DNA of 64,000 bases from Blepharisma stoltei. Taxonomy: Eukaryota > Ciliophora > Heterotrichea > Heterotrichida > Blepharismidae. This document shows, piece by piece, positions 21,140 through 32,306 of this stretch. Below the pieces are notes generated by a model. That model saw nothing but the letters and a program-made list of their open reading frames with translations. It was not told the origin of the DNA and ran no database searches. The DNA lies in NCBI GenBank assembly GCA_914767885.1, contig CAJZBQ010000056.1:884001-948000 (forward strand). Direction: 5' to 3'. A program made the position numbers and the translations under genes. The stretch's first letter is position 1, and every line of letters starts with the position of its first letter.

Positions 21140-21940
21140 TATTTAATCAAACATCAAGTTATTTCCATTAATTTAAATCAGGTATTATTATCAAATTTTT
21201 ATTTGTCTAGCTTATAGAATTTCATAATATCCTAAAGGGAGAATAAGGATGGGTTAAAAAACCATTTATGACATTTATAAGGATCCTGGCTCAAAAAATA
21301 GGTATCCAATCGATAGTTCATATAAGAGATAGAATATTGGATTCTTTAGAGCTAATAAGAATTATCATATTATAATAAAGTTATCTTAGAAAATTTTTCT
21401 TAAAGCCCCATTATTATTTGAAGAATAGATGTTTCTTTTTCTTAGTAAAATTTCAGCTTTTTATTTGTTTTTTTTTGTAATTTACTGACATTTTGTAAGA
21501 GTAATGCGCATTTATTAGCGAATTTCTTTTCTAATTATTTAATTAATCGAACAATTTGAGGGTTTGCATTTAGATGCCAATTGAATTTTAGTATGCTGAA
21601 AGTAGATGCAGCTTTTTAGTTCACGTGTCAAAACCCAGTTTGCATATTAAAATATTATGCATACTCTCAATAGCTATGTCATTTTCAAGCTGATTGATAT
21701 TGATTATAAATTTAGACAGATTAATATATTTAGAAATATTGGTAGTGAAGATATTGGATTTTAAGCTTATAATATTAATATGGACAAATAAATTATTGCT
21801 CTTAGCAAATATAATAAGCATATTTTAAATAAAAATATCTTATTTAACTTAACTATTGTTTATATCCTAAATATTTCTATCAAAAACTCATTTATCAATA
21901 ATTCTAAAAGAAATTTGGTTATATCAAATAAAGCTGAAAT
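21140..21940. other. Intergenic spacer
   Basis: About 800 bp, very AT-rich, between two minus-strand genes. Short open frames (such as 21621-21821) show no coding character. No hairpin or MITE of the local families was recognised. Confidence 0.45.
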
Positions 21941-22762
21941 TTAATTTCGAAATATATGACGCTTATTGGTCCTTCTCGATGTTGACGCTGGTGTTGCAAC
22001 AAAATTTGTTAAAAACACCGAGTCCTGGCTCAATCTTGCCTCTCTAAAAGTTTTCATCCCATCTCTTCTTTCCAGCAGCTTTTTCATATGAGTAGTTTTT
22101 TTCTCAATCAGTCTTTCGGTTTTGGATTTTTCATCTTCTTTTTCATTTAGCTCATTTGCATAAGCATGCAGCACTTTTAGGCCTTTTTCTCTCATATTTG
22201 GAGTTCCGCCAAGATAGGTCTGCAGCATTAGTTCTCTCCTTTTATTTGACATCAGCAGCTTAAAAGGCAAATCTTTATGCTCCTGATAAATGTTTCCACT
22301 GATCAAATCCTTGAAAAAATCAAGCAATAAGTTCTTTCCTTGCGTGCCCTTGGCAGTTTTTATTATTTGAAGGAATTCTTCGAATTCAATTACCCCAGAA
22401 CCATCAGTGTCCACTTTGGAAATTAATGATTTTACCTGGTCTTTCTTTTCTACAAGTCCCAAGGCCAGTAAAGGTTCAAAAAATTCACCAGAACTGATAG
22501 CTCCTGACTTATCTGTGTCCAGCTCTCTAAAAAGTGTTCGTAGAGCTGCCCTTTCATTCCCATCGAAGTCAACGTAGACCCCTTTGCCCCTCCGTTTCAT
22601 TCATTCTCTAGTTGTATAACGCCTTAATAAAATCTGATTTTCTTCATTGTGCAGCTTGTTGAGTCCTTTTGGATAATTCGACGAAAGCGTTGGCTTGTTC
22701 GAGACTCCAAAAGATTTTCTCTTGGAAATGTCAGAAAATGATATGGTCTTCGGTTCTCCCAT
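21941..22762 (-). CDS. EF-hand calcium-binding protein
   Basis: 273 residues from MGEPKTISF; a TGA (Trp) lies before the internal methionine that would otherwise look like the start. Two canonical EF-hand loops are visible: DTDKSGAISSGEF and DTDGSGVIEFEEF, each with acidic residues at loop positions 1, 3 and 12. The remaining C-terminal half is helical and charged (KSKTERLIEKKTTHMKKLL). A Ca2+ sensor or regulatory subunit is likely. The target is unknown. It is 46 bp downstream of the clathrin adaptor gene on the same strand. Confidence 0.85.
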
Positions 22763-22808
22763 TTAATTACCTATTAAAAGAATTTAAATCTTGAAATATC
22801 TATTATTC

Positions 22809-24859
22809 TTAAATTAGATCAGAAAAGGGATCTCTTGGGGCATTTCCTTTAGGCTGCTGAGTGCCAAACGGATTTGAAGCCTGAGGACTCGGCCCTCCAA
22901 ATGGATTAGGAGCTGGGTTCGAGGTTTCGAAAGGATTAGCACTTCTTTGAGGTGCTGGCTGGGTGAATAAGTTGTCGAGTGAAGAGCCTGCATTAACTGG
23001 ATATCCCCCTTGATTTTTTGGTGGCCCATATGGGTTTGCGCCTGTTGAAGCTCTGTTGAAAGGATTATTTTTCTTGTCAGGAACAGCATTGCCGACTGGC
23101 TGAGAAAGAGGATCTAAGTTTGACTTGACAGCGGGCTGTCCTGTCTGCATGGCAGGGTTCATCATCATTCCAGTCATCATAGGGTTAACCATTGGGTTCA
23201 TCATCATTCCAGTCATAAAAGGATTCATCATAGGGTTCATCATAGGATTCATCATCATTCCAGTCATCATAGGGTTCATCATTGGGTTCATCATAGGGTT
23301 CATCATAGGATTCATCATAGCATTAGGATCATTCGGGTTTCCAGGATTTGTAGCGGGCTGATTGAACGCAGACATCACAAAATCGGCTTTTGGATCAGTT
23401 TTCGTAGCTGATGGTGGAACAATTTCTTGGAATATTAAATCGTCGTCTTGCTTAGCAGGAACCTCTTGCTTAGACTGAGATGGGGGTGGCGGGTTTCTCT
23501 TCTTTTCTTCTTCAACTCTTTTATTATGCTGCCTTTCATATTCTTCTAGCATTCTGCGCTGCTCTTCTAACTCTGAAGGGGACATATGTAGATCTTCCGG
23601 AATATCAGGCGCTTTTTCTGTCCCAGGTACATGCTCAGGCTGGTCAGAAATATATGACCTCATTGATGCTACAATCTCTCGAGGCCTGTTCACAAAAGTT
23701 GGTGGGCTGAGCCCAGAAAATGGCAGATGGTGTGCAAGTTCAAAAAATTGGCTTAACATCCTTGTGCATGTTTCAAATCTTTTATAATGCTCCATCGCAA
23801 TTTCTGCCATCTGCCTATCCAGTGCGAAAAACCTATCAACCATTCTATCTAGTACCAAAGAAATAACTCTATAAAGAGGCGTAGCATCTTTTAACACCAA
23901 AAAGGCTGCATTCTGGGTGACCCTCAGCTGATAGTTCCTAATTGCCTGGCTTAGACTTGGCCCTAATTTCACCAGATTTTGCAGCTCAGTCAATAAATAC
24001 CCAATTTCTTTGATCAAATCTGTGTCAGACATCTTTTCTATTGACTTATGCAAGTCAGTCTGCTGAACAAGCATGATTGAGCCTTTTCGTGAATGGTTGA
24101 GTGCTTTGGATCTAATAAAAACGTAGTAGTCTTGGATTATTTGATTGTGAGCACTGCCACGCTCGCTTGGGTCATTAAAGTTTTGCATTGAAATGTTCAG
24201 CTCTGCGAGACGTGCTGAGTAGCCTGTCCCTACTTGCTCAATCCCTCGGTGAAGGATTATGAAGGCTTTAACTCCCCCCCCCTCCGTGAGTGAACAAAAA
24301 AATTTTGTTCACTCACGGAGGGGGTTAATTTTTTTTTTTTAAAAAAAATTTATATATAAATTTTCTAAAAAAATTTTTTTTTTCGAAATTTAAAAAAATC
24401 CTAATTTGCAAAAATTTGAAAGCAAATATTAATTTAATTTATAAAATTTATGTTTTAAAATGCATTTTGTTTAAAATTAAACAGAATTAGCTCTAGATTT
24501 CATTATATTAATTATCATTTATATATCAAAATTTTTTTCCATAAAAAAATTTTTGTTCACTCACGGAGGGTGGGTTTTTGGGCAAAAAATAGGGATTTTT
24601 CTAATGGTTTTGTTCACTCACGGAGGGGGGGAGTAAGCAGAGTTGCCCAGCTGCTGGTCAAGAGCTGTTGGGTCAGAAGCGAAAAAGCTACTTCTGGTGG
24701 AGTTTGCATGTTTTGGCCTTGAAGGGTCCATAGAACTGTTTGAACGTGCTTTTCTTTGGGAGGGTCGTTGTCGCCATGATAAGTTGCTTTGAGAAGAGAT
24801 TTTTCATAAGTTGTTTTAGCTCCAAGGGCATGAAGCGATCTTTTTAAGTTGCCTGACAT
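22809..24859 (-). CDS. ANTH-domain clathrin assembly protein (AP180/CALM-like), interrupted by one MITE
   Basis: Exons 24859-24637 and 24271-22809 give 561 residues. Residues 1-270 form an ANTH domain that binds PIP2: SLLKATYHGD...PKEKHVQTVL corresponds to the AP180 KATTHE...PKKKHLDYLI region, and SSWATLLKAFIILHRGIEQ to the SSW...K-x5-HHL helix. The MITE cuts this helix exactly. The C-terminal half is disordered with adaptor motifs: several NPF (NPFNRAS, NPFETS, NPFGGP, NPFGTQ), DPFSDLI near the end, and an Asn-Pro-Met-Met repeat block (about residues 370-430) of some 14 units. NPF motifs bind EH-domain proteins and DPF binds AP2, so the protein probably acts in clathrin-coated vesicle formation. 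Confidence 0.93.
23160..23325 (-). repeat. Short tandem Asn-Pro-Met-Met coding repeat
   Basis: Units of about 12-18 bp (tcatcatagggttcat) repeat within the clathrin adaptor gene. They encode NPMM/MTGMM units in its disordered tail. Likely expands and contracts by slippage. Confidence 0.85.
24272..24636 (+). mobile_element. IES, MITE copy 5 of the CCGTGAGTGAAC family, in the clathrin adaptor gene
   Basis: Full-length copy with the GTGAGTGAAC variant on both ends and a slightly shorter core. The flanking repeat is TAA rather than TTA. Removal of 365 nt joins SSWATLL to KAFIILH inside the ANTH domain. Confidence 0.92.
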
Positions 24860-24862
24860 TTT

Positions 24863-26061
24863 TTTGTCTATATTGAAGAAGTCTAAATTAAAAATCTCGA
24901 ATTAAGAAAGCAGAAAATCAGAAAAGGCTTAAAGTAACTATAAAAAGAATTATTAGTCCTTAAATTTGAAAAAAGTATCAATATCTACATGTAAAGTAGA
25001 ATTATGCTTTAAAGGATCTATTAAGAAAAATTTGAAATTCAAAAGAGGCAATAAATCTATTCACGCAAAATTTAAATTATTTTAATCAAAATAAATTAGG
25101 GATAATATTTGCTACTAACTCTCCTGCCACCCAATAAAGGCGAACAAAATTATTGGAAAGAATCCCTATTTTAGTAAATTGGCGCTTTTTTAAAAACGAG
25201 TGAAAAAAGTTTCTGTTATTTTGTAAATTTTTTATATATAACTAATAGCTTTTATAAAGAAATCTTGAGCTATTTCTATTAAAGTTTTAGGCAACTTAAA
25301 TTTTTAAACATAAATTTTATAAATTAAATCATATTTCTTTTCAGGCAAATTGGGATTTTTTGGAGTCCAAAAAAAATTATTACTTATTTTAATATAAAAT
25401 TTTGAAGCAAAAAAATAAATCCCTTTTAAGTATGACTAGAAAAATTTTGCTTGCTCTTAAAGGGGAGAGCAATAATAAATCCAGGTATAAGAAATTTGCA
25501 TATTAAGTGAGAAGTTTCATATTGTAAGTTGCAAATCAAATTTTTGATGTATTCAGAATTAATTTTTTAAAAACTGCTCGGATTCCTTAATTTTAATTGA
25601 GACTAACAATACATGCACAATTTTCATAGGCTATCCAACTTAAAAGAAGGTACCAATGAGAATTTTTTCCTTATTTCCTTCCCTTTTAATTAGAAAAAAG
25701 TTATAAGTTCTAAATATCAGGGCCTAATTATATTAAAAAAATTATATGGGTTTTCATAAAAAACTTATAAAATATTGACGTCAAGTACCAAAATTGTTTA
25801 AATAATTGTATTCCTTCGATTTAAAATAGAGATATTATAGGAAGATCTTTGAGTTTAGTCGCGTTAAATTGGGTCAACAGCTATTTAAATAGAAATTATT
25901 TTTATAAAAATATATTTTGCCACAATTACAACAATTTAATTACCTAAAAAATAAAAAATTAATGATGTTGTTTCAATTTAAAGGGGGGCTTAAATTTTAA
26001 TAGTTTCTTGCAATTGAAAAACTCAGGTTTATATATAAATTATAAATATTATCGAATATTC
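24863..26061. other. Intergenic region with two decayed MITEs
   Basis: No gene seen. 25115-25475 resembles a MITE: ctaactctcctgccacccaa at the left, core word aaattaaatcatatttcttt, and cttaaaggggagagc at the right. 25666-25995 ends gtttcaatttaaaggggggc, a decayed TTTAAATTGAAAC-type terminus. Confidence 0.5.
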
Positions 26062-26349
26062 TTATGTCAAATAGCTTGCTTGTCCTTCAGGAAGGAGAAA
26101 ACCACAAGGGTTGTCATTTGTTAAGTCAGGAAGTGGCAAATCGTTATCTGCTTCATAAATGCTTGAAATAGCAGATTCACTTACTATTGACGGTAGTTTT
26201 CGAACTCTTCTGAGTTCTAGTGCTTGATTAATTTGGCTTGAAGCAGAAGTATTATTTGATTGGGCAAGTGGCGGGCGCTGCTGAGAATCATAATGTTCTG
26301 CTATTAGCAATTGGCTTGGCTCAGTATTGAGGCTGTTACAACAACCCAT
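26062..26349 (-). CDS. Small MGCC protein, probably N-terminally acylated
   Basis: 95 residues from MGCCNSLN. Gly2 followed by two cysteines is the usual dual signal for N-myristoylation and palmitoylation, so the protein should sit on a membrane. The rest is Ser/Gln/Leu-rich and probably disordered, with no domain I recognise. An ATG 18 bp upstream is in frame, but using it would bury the MGCC signal, so the inner start is preferred. Confidence 0.6.
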   Translation of the reverse strand: MGCCNSLNTEPSQLLIAEHYDSQQRPPLAQSNNTSASSQINQALELRRVRKLPSIVSESAISSIYEADNDLPLPDLTNDNPCGFLLPEGQASYLT

Positions 26350-26404
26350 TAAATTATGTATAATCATTTGCTTTCGTCATATTCATGCAAATTTATGGTC
26401 ATCA

Positions 26405-26624
26405 CTCCCCCCTCCATAAGCGAATCAAACAATTTTATTGCCGAAATTACAAGAAAACAAAGGAAAGCAAAATTAATTTAATTTGAATTAGCTTGAGATT
26501 TCTTTATACTAATTATCGCTTATATATCAAATTCTTTTCATAAAAAAAAATTCTTGTTCGCTCACTGAGGTGACGAAAAATCGGGATTTTTCCAATAGTT
26601 TTGCTCGCTCAGATGCAGGGGTCA
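26405..26624 (+). mobile_element. Decayed MITE with TCA flanks
   Basis: Starts CTCCCCCCTCCATAAGCGAA after TCA, contains the core word gagatttctttatactaatt, an inner cttgttcgctcactgagg, the spacer cgggatttttccaatagttt, and ends gcaggggtca. It is shortened to about 217 bp. The TCA/TCA repeat makes it the second non-TWA copy in the window. Confidence 0.75.
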
Positions 26625-26832
26625 GTATGAAAATAGTAAAAGCAGACATTTCTTATTAATAAAATACCTTTAATTTAACACCTAATGCAACATAAGAAAA
26701 CGTTTAACATTGATTTCAAATTAAGTCGTTCATTAATTGAGTTGATATTTATTACTTCTATAATTCTTAATAAATAAACAATTTAGCAATATTGATATAA
26801 GATAAATAGATATTTTATTAGTATAAAAAATA

Positions 26833-27060
26833 TAGATAATTCCTGGGGATAGCGCGGAATACGCTATCCCCAGGACCAACCGGGATCGGATTCACACATG
26901 GAACGGGAGTTCCATGTGTGGATCCAATTTTTACATGTGAGATATTTACTTTCACGTGTGAAAAATGGATCCACACATGGAACCCTCGTTCCATGTGGGA
27001 TCCGATCCCGGTTGGTCCTGGGGATAGCGTATTCCGCGCTATCCCCAGGAATTTTCTATA
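26833..27060. repeat. Hairpin element (~230 bp), intergenic
   Basis: Nested palindromes: outer arm cctggggatagcgcggaata / tattccgcgctatccccagg, next arm accaaccgggatcggat / atccgatcccggttggt, inner arm cacacatggaacgggagttcc / ggaaccctcgttccatgtgg. TA-rich flanks (tatagataattcc / ggaattttctata). Confidence 0.85.
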
Positions 27061-27130
27061 TCAATAATATATAGCAAAACATATTTTTAAATTGTGCATT
27101 AACTGCGCAAAAGCAGATTATAAATAAAAT

Positions 27131-27155
27131 AGGCTGATTGATTGATTGATTGATT
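27131..27155 (+). repeat. (GATT)n microsatellite
   Basis: About five uninterrupted GATT units. Such short tandem tails also end local retroelements, but no element body is recognised upstream. Confidence 0.8.
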
Positions 27156-27314
27156 TAAATGAATAATACAAGTATCTCCTTAGCTTTGAACCAATAAATA
27201 AAATAGGTAATGCATAAATTTTGCTTTAATAAGCTTAAAGCAAGTAGAATTATTCAGAGAAAATATTATAAAATTTAATGTTCATAAGATGAAGCAAACT
27301 CTATAAGTTTTTAA

Positions 27315-27530
27315 GCAAGCCCTCTTACTCCCCCATTTTTTAAGAGAGATTTAAGCGAGCAAAAAATGTTTATATCATTTTTATTAGAAATTATTTTTTA
27401 TAGATAATTAATTACTATAATAATGAGGTTTTAGCCGATTTTATTACTTTAATTCTTAAATTGTGCTAGCAATAATTTTTCTAGTGGGATTTTCAATACC
27501 AAAAACATAATTAACCCCTAAGGGCGCTAA
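27315..27530 (+). mobile_element. Decayed MITE remnant
   Basis: Begins ttactcccccattttttaag and carries a gcgagcaaaaaatg word and a ttagccgattttattac region, then ctagtgggattttcaatacc as a spacer relic and acccctaagggcgctaa. Only the outline of the family survives. Confidence 0.45.
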
Positions 27531-27895
27531 TAATATAAAAAAATAAATTAGCATTAAATATTATGTAATAAAGTTTAGTATCCATAAATTATTATTTATA
27601 GAAATTGAAATTTTTGCTAATTTATATCATCAATTTAAATAAAATAATTATGATTATATCTATACACATTCTTTAACTTCAATTTAAATATTCCGCAATT
27701 TTTGTGCTATAAATTTATGCATTATAATTTGAAAAGAATGCTTATTAATTCTTATTATAACATCAACAATTTATTTGTAAATCTCTTTGCATCTGCATAA
27801 TTTCAGGTCTAATTATATTCATTAAGAAGCCCTACCTAATTTTTCTTCCCCTCTAGGCACTTTAATTAGCAGCCATTTTCCAAATTTATATTAAA

Positions 27896-28467
27896 ATGCT
27901 TCGTAGGACAATATTAAAAGCCTTACCAAAAAGAAGCGGCGGACATGCACATCCTGACTTTCCTTTCTTAGGCAATTACAAGCACAAGAGAATTATCAGC
28001 ATTTATGAAACCAATCTTTGGATTTATGATGGTGTTCAGCCTGAATATTTAGTTGACTTTTGGAATCCTCATATCACTGGGCCTGTGCTTGCTTTCAGAT
28101 GTTTCATGTTTACTATTGCCATTCCTTTAGCAGTGATGTACCTTACAGTTCAAGTGGTTTATTCTCCTCCATGAGTTTATGTTTAGAGATTCCTAGGATT
28201 AATTTCATTATATGAATGAAAATAATATATATTGTCCATTGATTTAATTCGAACTTTATACATAAAGGATACCCATTCTTTACCAAACCTTATAGAAGCT
28301 TCGCTTGGGACAATCCAAACTCAAATGTCAAAAAATTCCACAATAAAATAGTGAACGAAAGAGTTTTCCAGAAGAAAAACCCACTAGGGCTTGTGAACGT
28401 CCCTGATTATCCTACTGAAGGATGGGTTGCAAATGAACACCCAGCTTACAGGAAGTTTAAAGTCTAA
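27896..28467 (+). CDS. Probable mitochondrial inner-membrane protein, one short IES
   Basis: Exons 27896-28179 and 28272-28467 give 159 residues. The N-terminus MLRRTILKALPKRSGG is a basic amphipathic presequence typical of mitochondrial import. One hydrophobic segment follows (about residues 65-92, FRCFMFTIAIPLAVMYLTVQ), then a soluble, Pro/Tyr-rich tail ending AYRKFKV. Size and layout resemble accessory subunits of respiratory complexes, especially complex I, but I cannot name one. The join VYPFF falls just after the membrane segment. Confidence 0.65.
28180..28271. other. Short TA-flanked IES (92 nt)
   Basis: AT-rich, no clear terminal inverted repeat beyond TATG/CATA-like ends. It holds a TAG stop in the gene's frame. 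Cutting TA to TA restores the frame. A neighbouring TA six bases to the right would work equally for frame. Confidence 0.65.
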
Positions 28468-28503
28468 GCTAAATCCTTCGAGAAATATTAATTCATATCA
28501 ATT

Positions 28504-29364
28504 TTAAGCGTTTTCTTCATGGTATTTATCAATTTGAGCTTTAAGTTCTTTTATTACAGCTTCTGCTCCTTTTCTCATCTTTTCTCTTTCAATACTTAAA
28601 AATGAGTCTGAGTCCAACTGTGGGATGTCATCCCAGCAGAAAATCAAAACCCGGATTTCTTCCTCCATGTGGTCTATAACCTCATCTTCTGTCTTAGCAT
28701 GAATATAGCTTGCTCGCCTGATTTTTACTAAATGTGGCCTATTGTTATCTTTTTGAATAATAGCTGAACCTTTGATTTCTCTTGAAGTTTCAGAAAACTT
28801 TTCAGCTCCGAAATTTCTAATTAAATGAGTTTCTATTTTTCCTCGGTCACCTTCTTTAAGAATAACATTTCTTATGCATTCTTTGTCGCAGTGCTTCATT
28901 TCTGATTTTTCTAAATCTTCAGATTCCTTTGCTCAGAGGCCTCTTGCGAATAGTCAGAAATCTCTGCAGTCTTTTGTTAATTTGTCTAATAAGACTCTCT
29001 TTTGTTCTTGGTTTAGCCCTTTGTCTTGCATGAGTGCAATATTTGAAATTAAAGAATCTGGCTCGATGATCCCTTGGAAGTCATCTTTTACGTTTGTTGA
29101 GAATTTGATAGTTAAATTAGGCAAATCATAAGATATTTTTTTATCGTAATCAATGACTTTTTCATCCTGCAATGTAAAATCTCTGCCAAGCCAAGTTAGA
29201 GTAGACTCTGTTACTCGATTCTTCCCACTTTCTGTATTAACATCTTTAGTTTCTTTATCATAGAAGGCTTTAAATTTCATACTTTTTATTTTGACTTTAC
29301 CTTGGCTCCCCCATGCAAAAAAAGTAGACATAGCGGCAGTTGCAGAACTTCCTCCGCATCCCAT
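28504..29364 (-). CDS. MGCGGS-type membrane-anchored protein of unknown function
   Basis: 286 residues with two TGA Trp codons in FWLFARGLW. The start MGCGGSSATAAMS suggests myristoylation of Gly2 and palmitoylation of Cys3. The middle is beta-rich with charged strands (KVKIKSMKFKAFYDKE), and the C-terminal third is helical and acidic (EEEIRVLIFCWDD, KMRKGAEAVIKELKAQIDKY). No domain is recognised. It is transcribed away from the preceding mitochondrial-type gene's end (convergent). Confidence 0.7.
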
Positions 29365-29677
29365 TTTATAAAATGTTTAAAACTTTCATATTAATTTAAC
29401 TAGAAATGTTTTAATTTTTAGGAATTTAATTCAAACATAATAATAGGAAATTAATTTAGACATTAAGTTTGTTTTCTTCCATTAGTTATTGGTTTATCAG
29501 GTGGCTTAGCATAAAATCGTAACTTTGAACTAAAGATTACTTGAAGCACAAGCATTTGAAGTGTCACAAAAAGCAGCGAGTCCATTTTCTGATCCATCTC
29601 CAGATTTTTATAATTATAAGTTACCCCCCAATATTTTAGCTAGTAAAAAAATGAAATCAAAATAATACTGATATCAT
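29365..29677. other. Spacer between divergent genes
   Basis: About 310 bp between a minus-strand and a plus-strand gene, so it should hold both promoters. The stretch 29530-29610 can be translated as short coding-like pieces, but no consistent frame is seen. Confidence 0.4.
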
Positions 29678-30971
29678 ATGATACCCAACTTCAGTCCACC
29701 TTCAGAAAGAGAAAAATCTCAAGCTCTTGGCGCATTAGGTGGTTCTAACTTTTCAATTAGAAAAGCCTTAAGCAACCTTCAAAATGATTTTTCTCCTATT
29801 GAAACTCCATCTCCAGATGATTGACTTGCCCAAAACTTTGAGCCAGGCCAAACATACGAGCAGTTCAAACCTTATGCAAATATCCCTTCGAAAAATTCAA
29901 AAATCTATATACAGCCTTATACAGCGTGCTTTACCTCTTTCCCTTGCCGATATAAAAGGCAGGACCCTTAGGCCGAACAGGCGCTGAAGGAAAGTCGGAC
30001 AGAGCGAGGTAACGCGCCAAGCCGCTAGTGTTTCCCGTACTTCTGGATTTCCAAATGGCTTCACGGGGATTAGAAGGAGCGAGCCGTACAGCGAGGCCCG
30101 ACTCGAGTACGCGAGTAGCGACAAGACGGAGAAAAAATATGCCCTTGCGGCATTGTGCATCTAGGGGCCCAACTAGAGGTCGAGTTAAATTAAGTAATTA
30201 AGTAAGATAATATCATTTCACTTGAAACGATAATTGTAACTAAAAAATATTGCAATGCATTTTTCCCTGGGGTTAAATTTATTATACGTCGACCGATTAA
30301 TATTGAAGATTTGAACATAGAGCACAGAGAAGTAGAGTGAGGAAAGCAATTCAGTGCTTGTCAAATATTAAATAAAATGTATCAAATTGCTCCTCTTGAT
30401 AGATTCGCAATAATTGGAGTCACAATGGCTGACATTTATAGTGGAGAAGCTTCCAATTTTGTGTTTGGATTAGCAAATGTGATAACAAAATCAGGAATTT
30501 TCTCATTTGCAAGGTACAGCCCAAGCTTTTACGGAGAAGAGTCTGAAAATGAAAATGAGATTATCGTTACTTAAATTAATCCAGATCCATGAAATTGTTT
30601 TAATTAATGAAAAATAGAAGATATTTTTATTCAAAATTGAATTTATTTAAATTTAATGGGATATTATATATAGAGCAGTTAAAGTGATGATCCATGAAAT
30701 TGGGCACATGTTTGGGCTGCTGCATTGCATTTATTATAGCTGTATTATGAATGGGTCTAATCATATTGAAGAGAATGATAGAAAGCCTTTACATTTGTGC
30801 CCTATATGCTTGCGAAAACTCCATCACTGTTTGAATTTTAACCCAATAGAAAGATACCATAATTTAGAAAAATTTTGCAGAGAATTAGGTGGGAAATTTC
30901 TAGATCAAGCTGAGTGATATAGCAGCAGAGCATCCACAATAGAAAAATCATTGCCAAAATTAAGAAAATAA
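29678..30971 (+). CDS. Archaemetzincin (archaelysin-family metalloprotease), split by a retroelement piece and an IES
   Basis: Exons 29678-29921, 30210-30573 and 30671-30971 give 302 residues, the size of AMZ2. The zinc site is complete: HEIGHMFGLLHC, then a second metal-binding cluster C-x4-C-x15-20-CPICLRKL. Other family signatures are SPDDWLAQNF near the start, KIYIQPY, IGVTMADIY, NFVFGLANV, GIFSFARYSPSFYG and GSNHIEENDRKPLHLCPIC. TGA codons are Trp. Archaemetzincins are soluble metallopeptidases with broad distribution and little-known substrates. The catalytic glutamate is present, so activity is expected. All three exons are needed for the full domain. Confidence 0.9.
29922..30209 (+). 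mobile_element. GC-rich 5'-truncated retroelement piece with a TAAGT-type tail, in the archaemetzincin gene
   Basis: 288 nt far richer in GC than its surroundings, with no coding continuity to the gene. It ends in an imperfect tandem tail (ttaaattaagtaattaagtaag). This looks like the 3' end of a non-LTR retroelement or SINE. A target duplication is not clear. Removal at TA/TA restores KIYIQPYNIISLE in frame. Confidence 0.65.
30574..30670. other. Short TA-flanked IES (97 nt) in the archaemetzincin gene
   Basis: Very AT-rich, with TAA stops in all useful frames. Removing it joins IIVTY to RAVKVMIHEIGH directly before the zinc-binding helix. The size matches the other short IESs (83-142 nt). 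Confidence 0.7.
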
Positions 30972-31048
30972 ATCTTATTTATTTCACTTTATATAAATTC
31001 TTATCTTTTAGATGATTTCTTTGTCATCTGATTTATATCAATTGAAAA

Positions 31049-31843
31049 ATGTTCATCAAAGTTGTATATGGGTATAAGCAAGGCACTCTTTTCAACATCA
31101 ACTGTCAAACTGGCCCACTTCTCGACGCTGTAAAGAAGCAGGCTTTCACAGACATTACTTCCCTCATTTCTTCAAAAATCACTTCTTTTACACAAGAAGT
31201 CGAAAACACGTCCAAGAAAATCGAGTCAAAACAAAAGAAGCTTTATAAGCTCGAAAACCCTCCTCCTGATGAAGAAGCAAAAACTCCAGCTGATAAAGCA
31301 ATCCAAGGCCAAAAGTCAATAAAGGAAGAAAACAAATGTCCGCCAAGACAGGAAGAGTTTTTACTTATGTCTGAAAATACAAAAATTGAAGAAGCAAAAG
31401 CAAAAGCTAAACCAGCAGCAAAAAAAGGGAAAAAAGAAGAGGTAAAAGAGCTGTCTCCTGAAGAAATTAAGCAGCAGCAGTTGGAAGCACAAAAGGAAGA
31501 GCTGAGAGCTGGGATTTCTGAGCTTTCCAGGAAAAGAGATATCATGAATGAAAAGCTTAAAATGCTTAATATGTATCAGGAAAAATACCAAGGCCTGCCT
31601 GCTAATATTGATTTTGTTGATCCTGTAGGAGCTAGAAAATTTTTAGGTTCAAGAATTGAAGATAATGCATCAACAATATTAAATAATCGAACGATCTACC
31701 AGCTGAATGTTATTGATGCTGATAATAATGCAGCTCCATATGACATTGATGGTTTTTGTATTAGAACTGTTGAAGAGGATGCTACTTATGTAGAAGAGCC
31801 AGATCCCAAAACTAAAGGAAAACAAAAAGGTAAAAAGAAATAA
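31049..31843 (+). CDS. Lysine-rich coiled-coil protein with a globular N-terminus
   Basis: 264 residues. The first 45 (MFIKVVYGYKQGTLFNINCQ) look like a small beta-rich domain similar to the start of CXorf65-type proteins known from ciliated eukaryotes, though this link is from memory and weak. A Lys/Ala/Glu-rich linker (KAKAKPAAKKGKKEE) and a coiled coil (about 130-200) follow, then a short globular part and a basic tail (KTKGKQKGKKK). A flagellar or ciliary role is possible but not shown. Confidence 0.6.
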   Translation: MFIKVVYGYKQGTLFNINCQTGPLLDAVKKQAFTDITSLISSKITSFTQEVENTSKKIESKQKKLYKLENPPPDEEAKTPADKAIQGQKSIKEENKCPPRQEEFLLMSENTKIEEAKAKAKPAAKKGKKEEVKELSPEEIKQQQLEAQKEELRAGISELSRKRDIMNEKLKMLNMYQEKYQGLPANIDFVDPVGARKFLGSRIEDNASTILNNRTIYQLNVIDADNNAAPYDIDGFCIRTVEEDATYVEEPDPKTKGKQKGKKK

Positions 31844-31879
31844 ATAATGATTACTACTATTAAGCACTTTTTATAGATA

Positions 31880-32107
31880 TAGCGCTTTCCCGAGGATGGC
31901 GCGGAATGGCGCCATCCTCGGGAAAGTCAACTAAGCATCCACACGGGAACTGGGAGTTTCACGTGTGGATGCTATTTTTGACATGTGGGATCCAAACTTC
32001 CACATGTCAAAATGGCATCCCCACGTGGAACTCCCAGTTCCCGTGTGGATGCCTTCCTGGCTTTCCCGAGGATGGTGCCATTCCGCGCCATCCTCGGGAA
32101 AGCGCTA
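31880..32107. repeat. Hairpin element (~230 bp), intergenic twin of 34529-34758
   Basis: Starts TAGCGCTTTCCCGAGGATGG and ends with the inverted copy. Arms are palindromes (gaggatggcgc/gcgccatcctc), the second level is catccacacgggaactgggag, and the centre is gacatgtgggatcc. It differs from the copy 2.65 kb downstream at only about five to seven positions. Confidence 0.9.
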
Positions 32108-32306
32108 TATAGCAGATAGGCATTTATATTTTCCTGAAGTAATCCTATGCTAATTTTACCAGTCAAATATTATAATGCAGAATGATTAATTGACTAGCAA
32201 AAGTTTATAAAGTTTAATTTATTGACTATGCTTTAAGCTTCTTATGCGGAATTTCGACATAACTCTTTTTATATTGATGAGATTATAATTTAGATTCCTA
32301 AAATAT

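Noticed and set aside
23125-23361. Plus-strand frame rich in Ile/Gly opposite the clathrin adaptor
   Set aside because: It is the reverse reading of the Asn-Pro-Met repeat; the minus-strand ANTH protein is the real gene.
29897-30160. Minus-strand frame of 87 codons in the GC-rich insert
   Set aside because: The GC-rich retroelement piece lacks stops by composition; no similarity to a known protein, and it crosses the insertion border.
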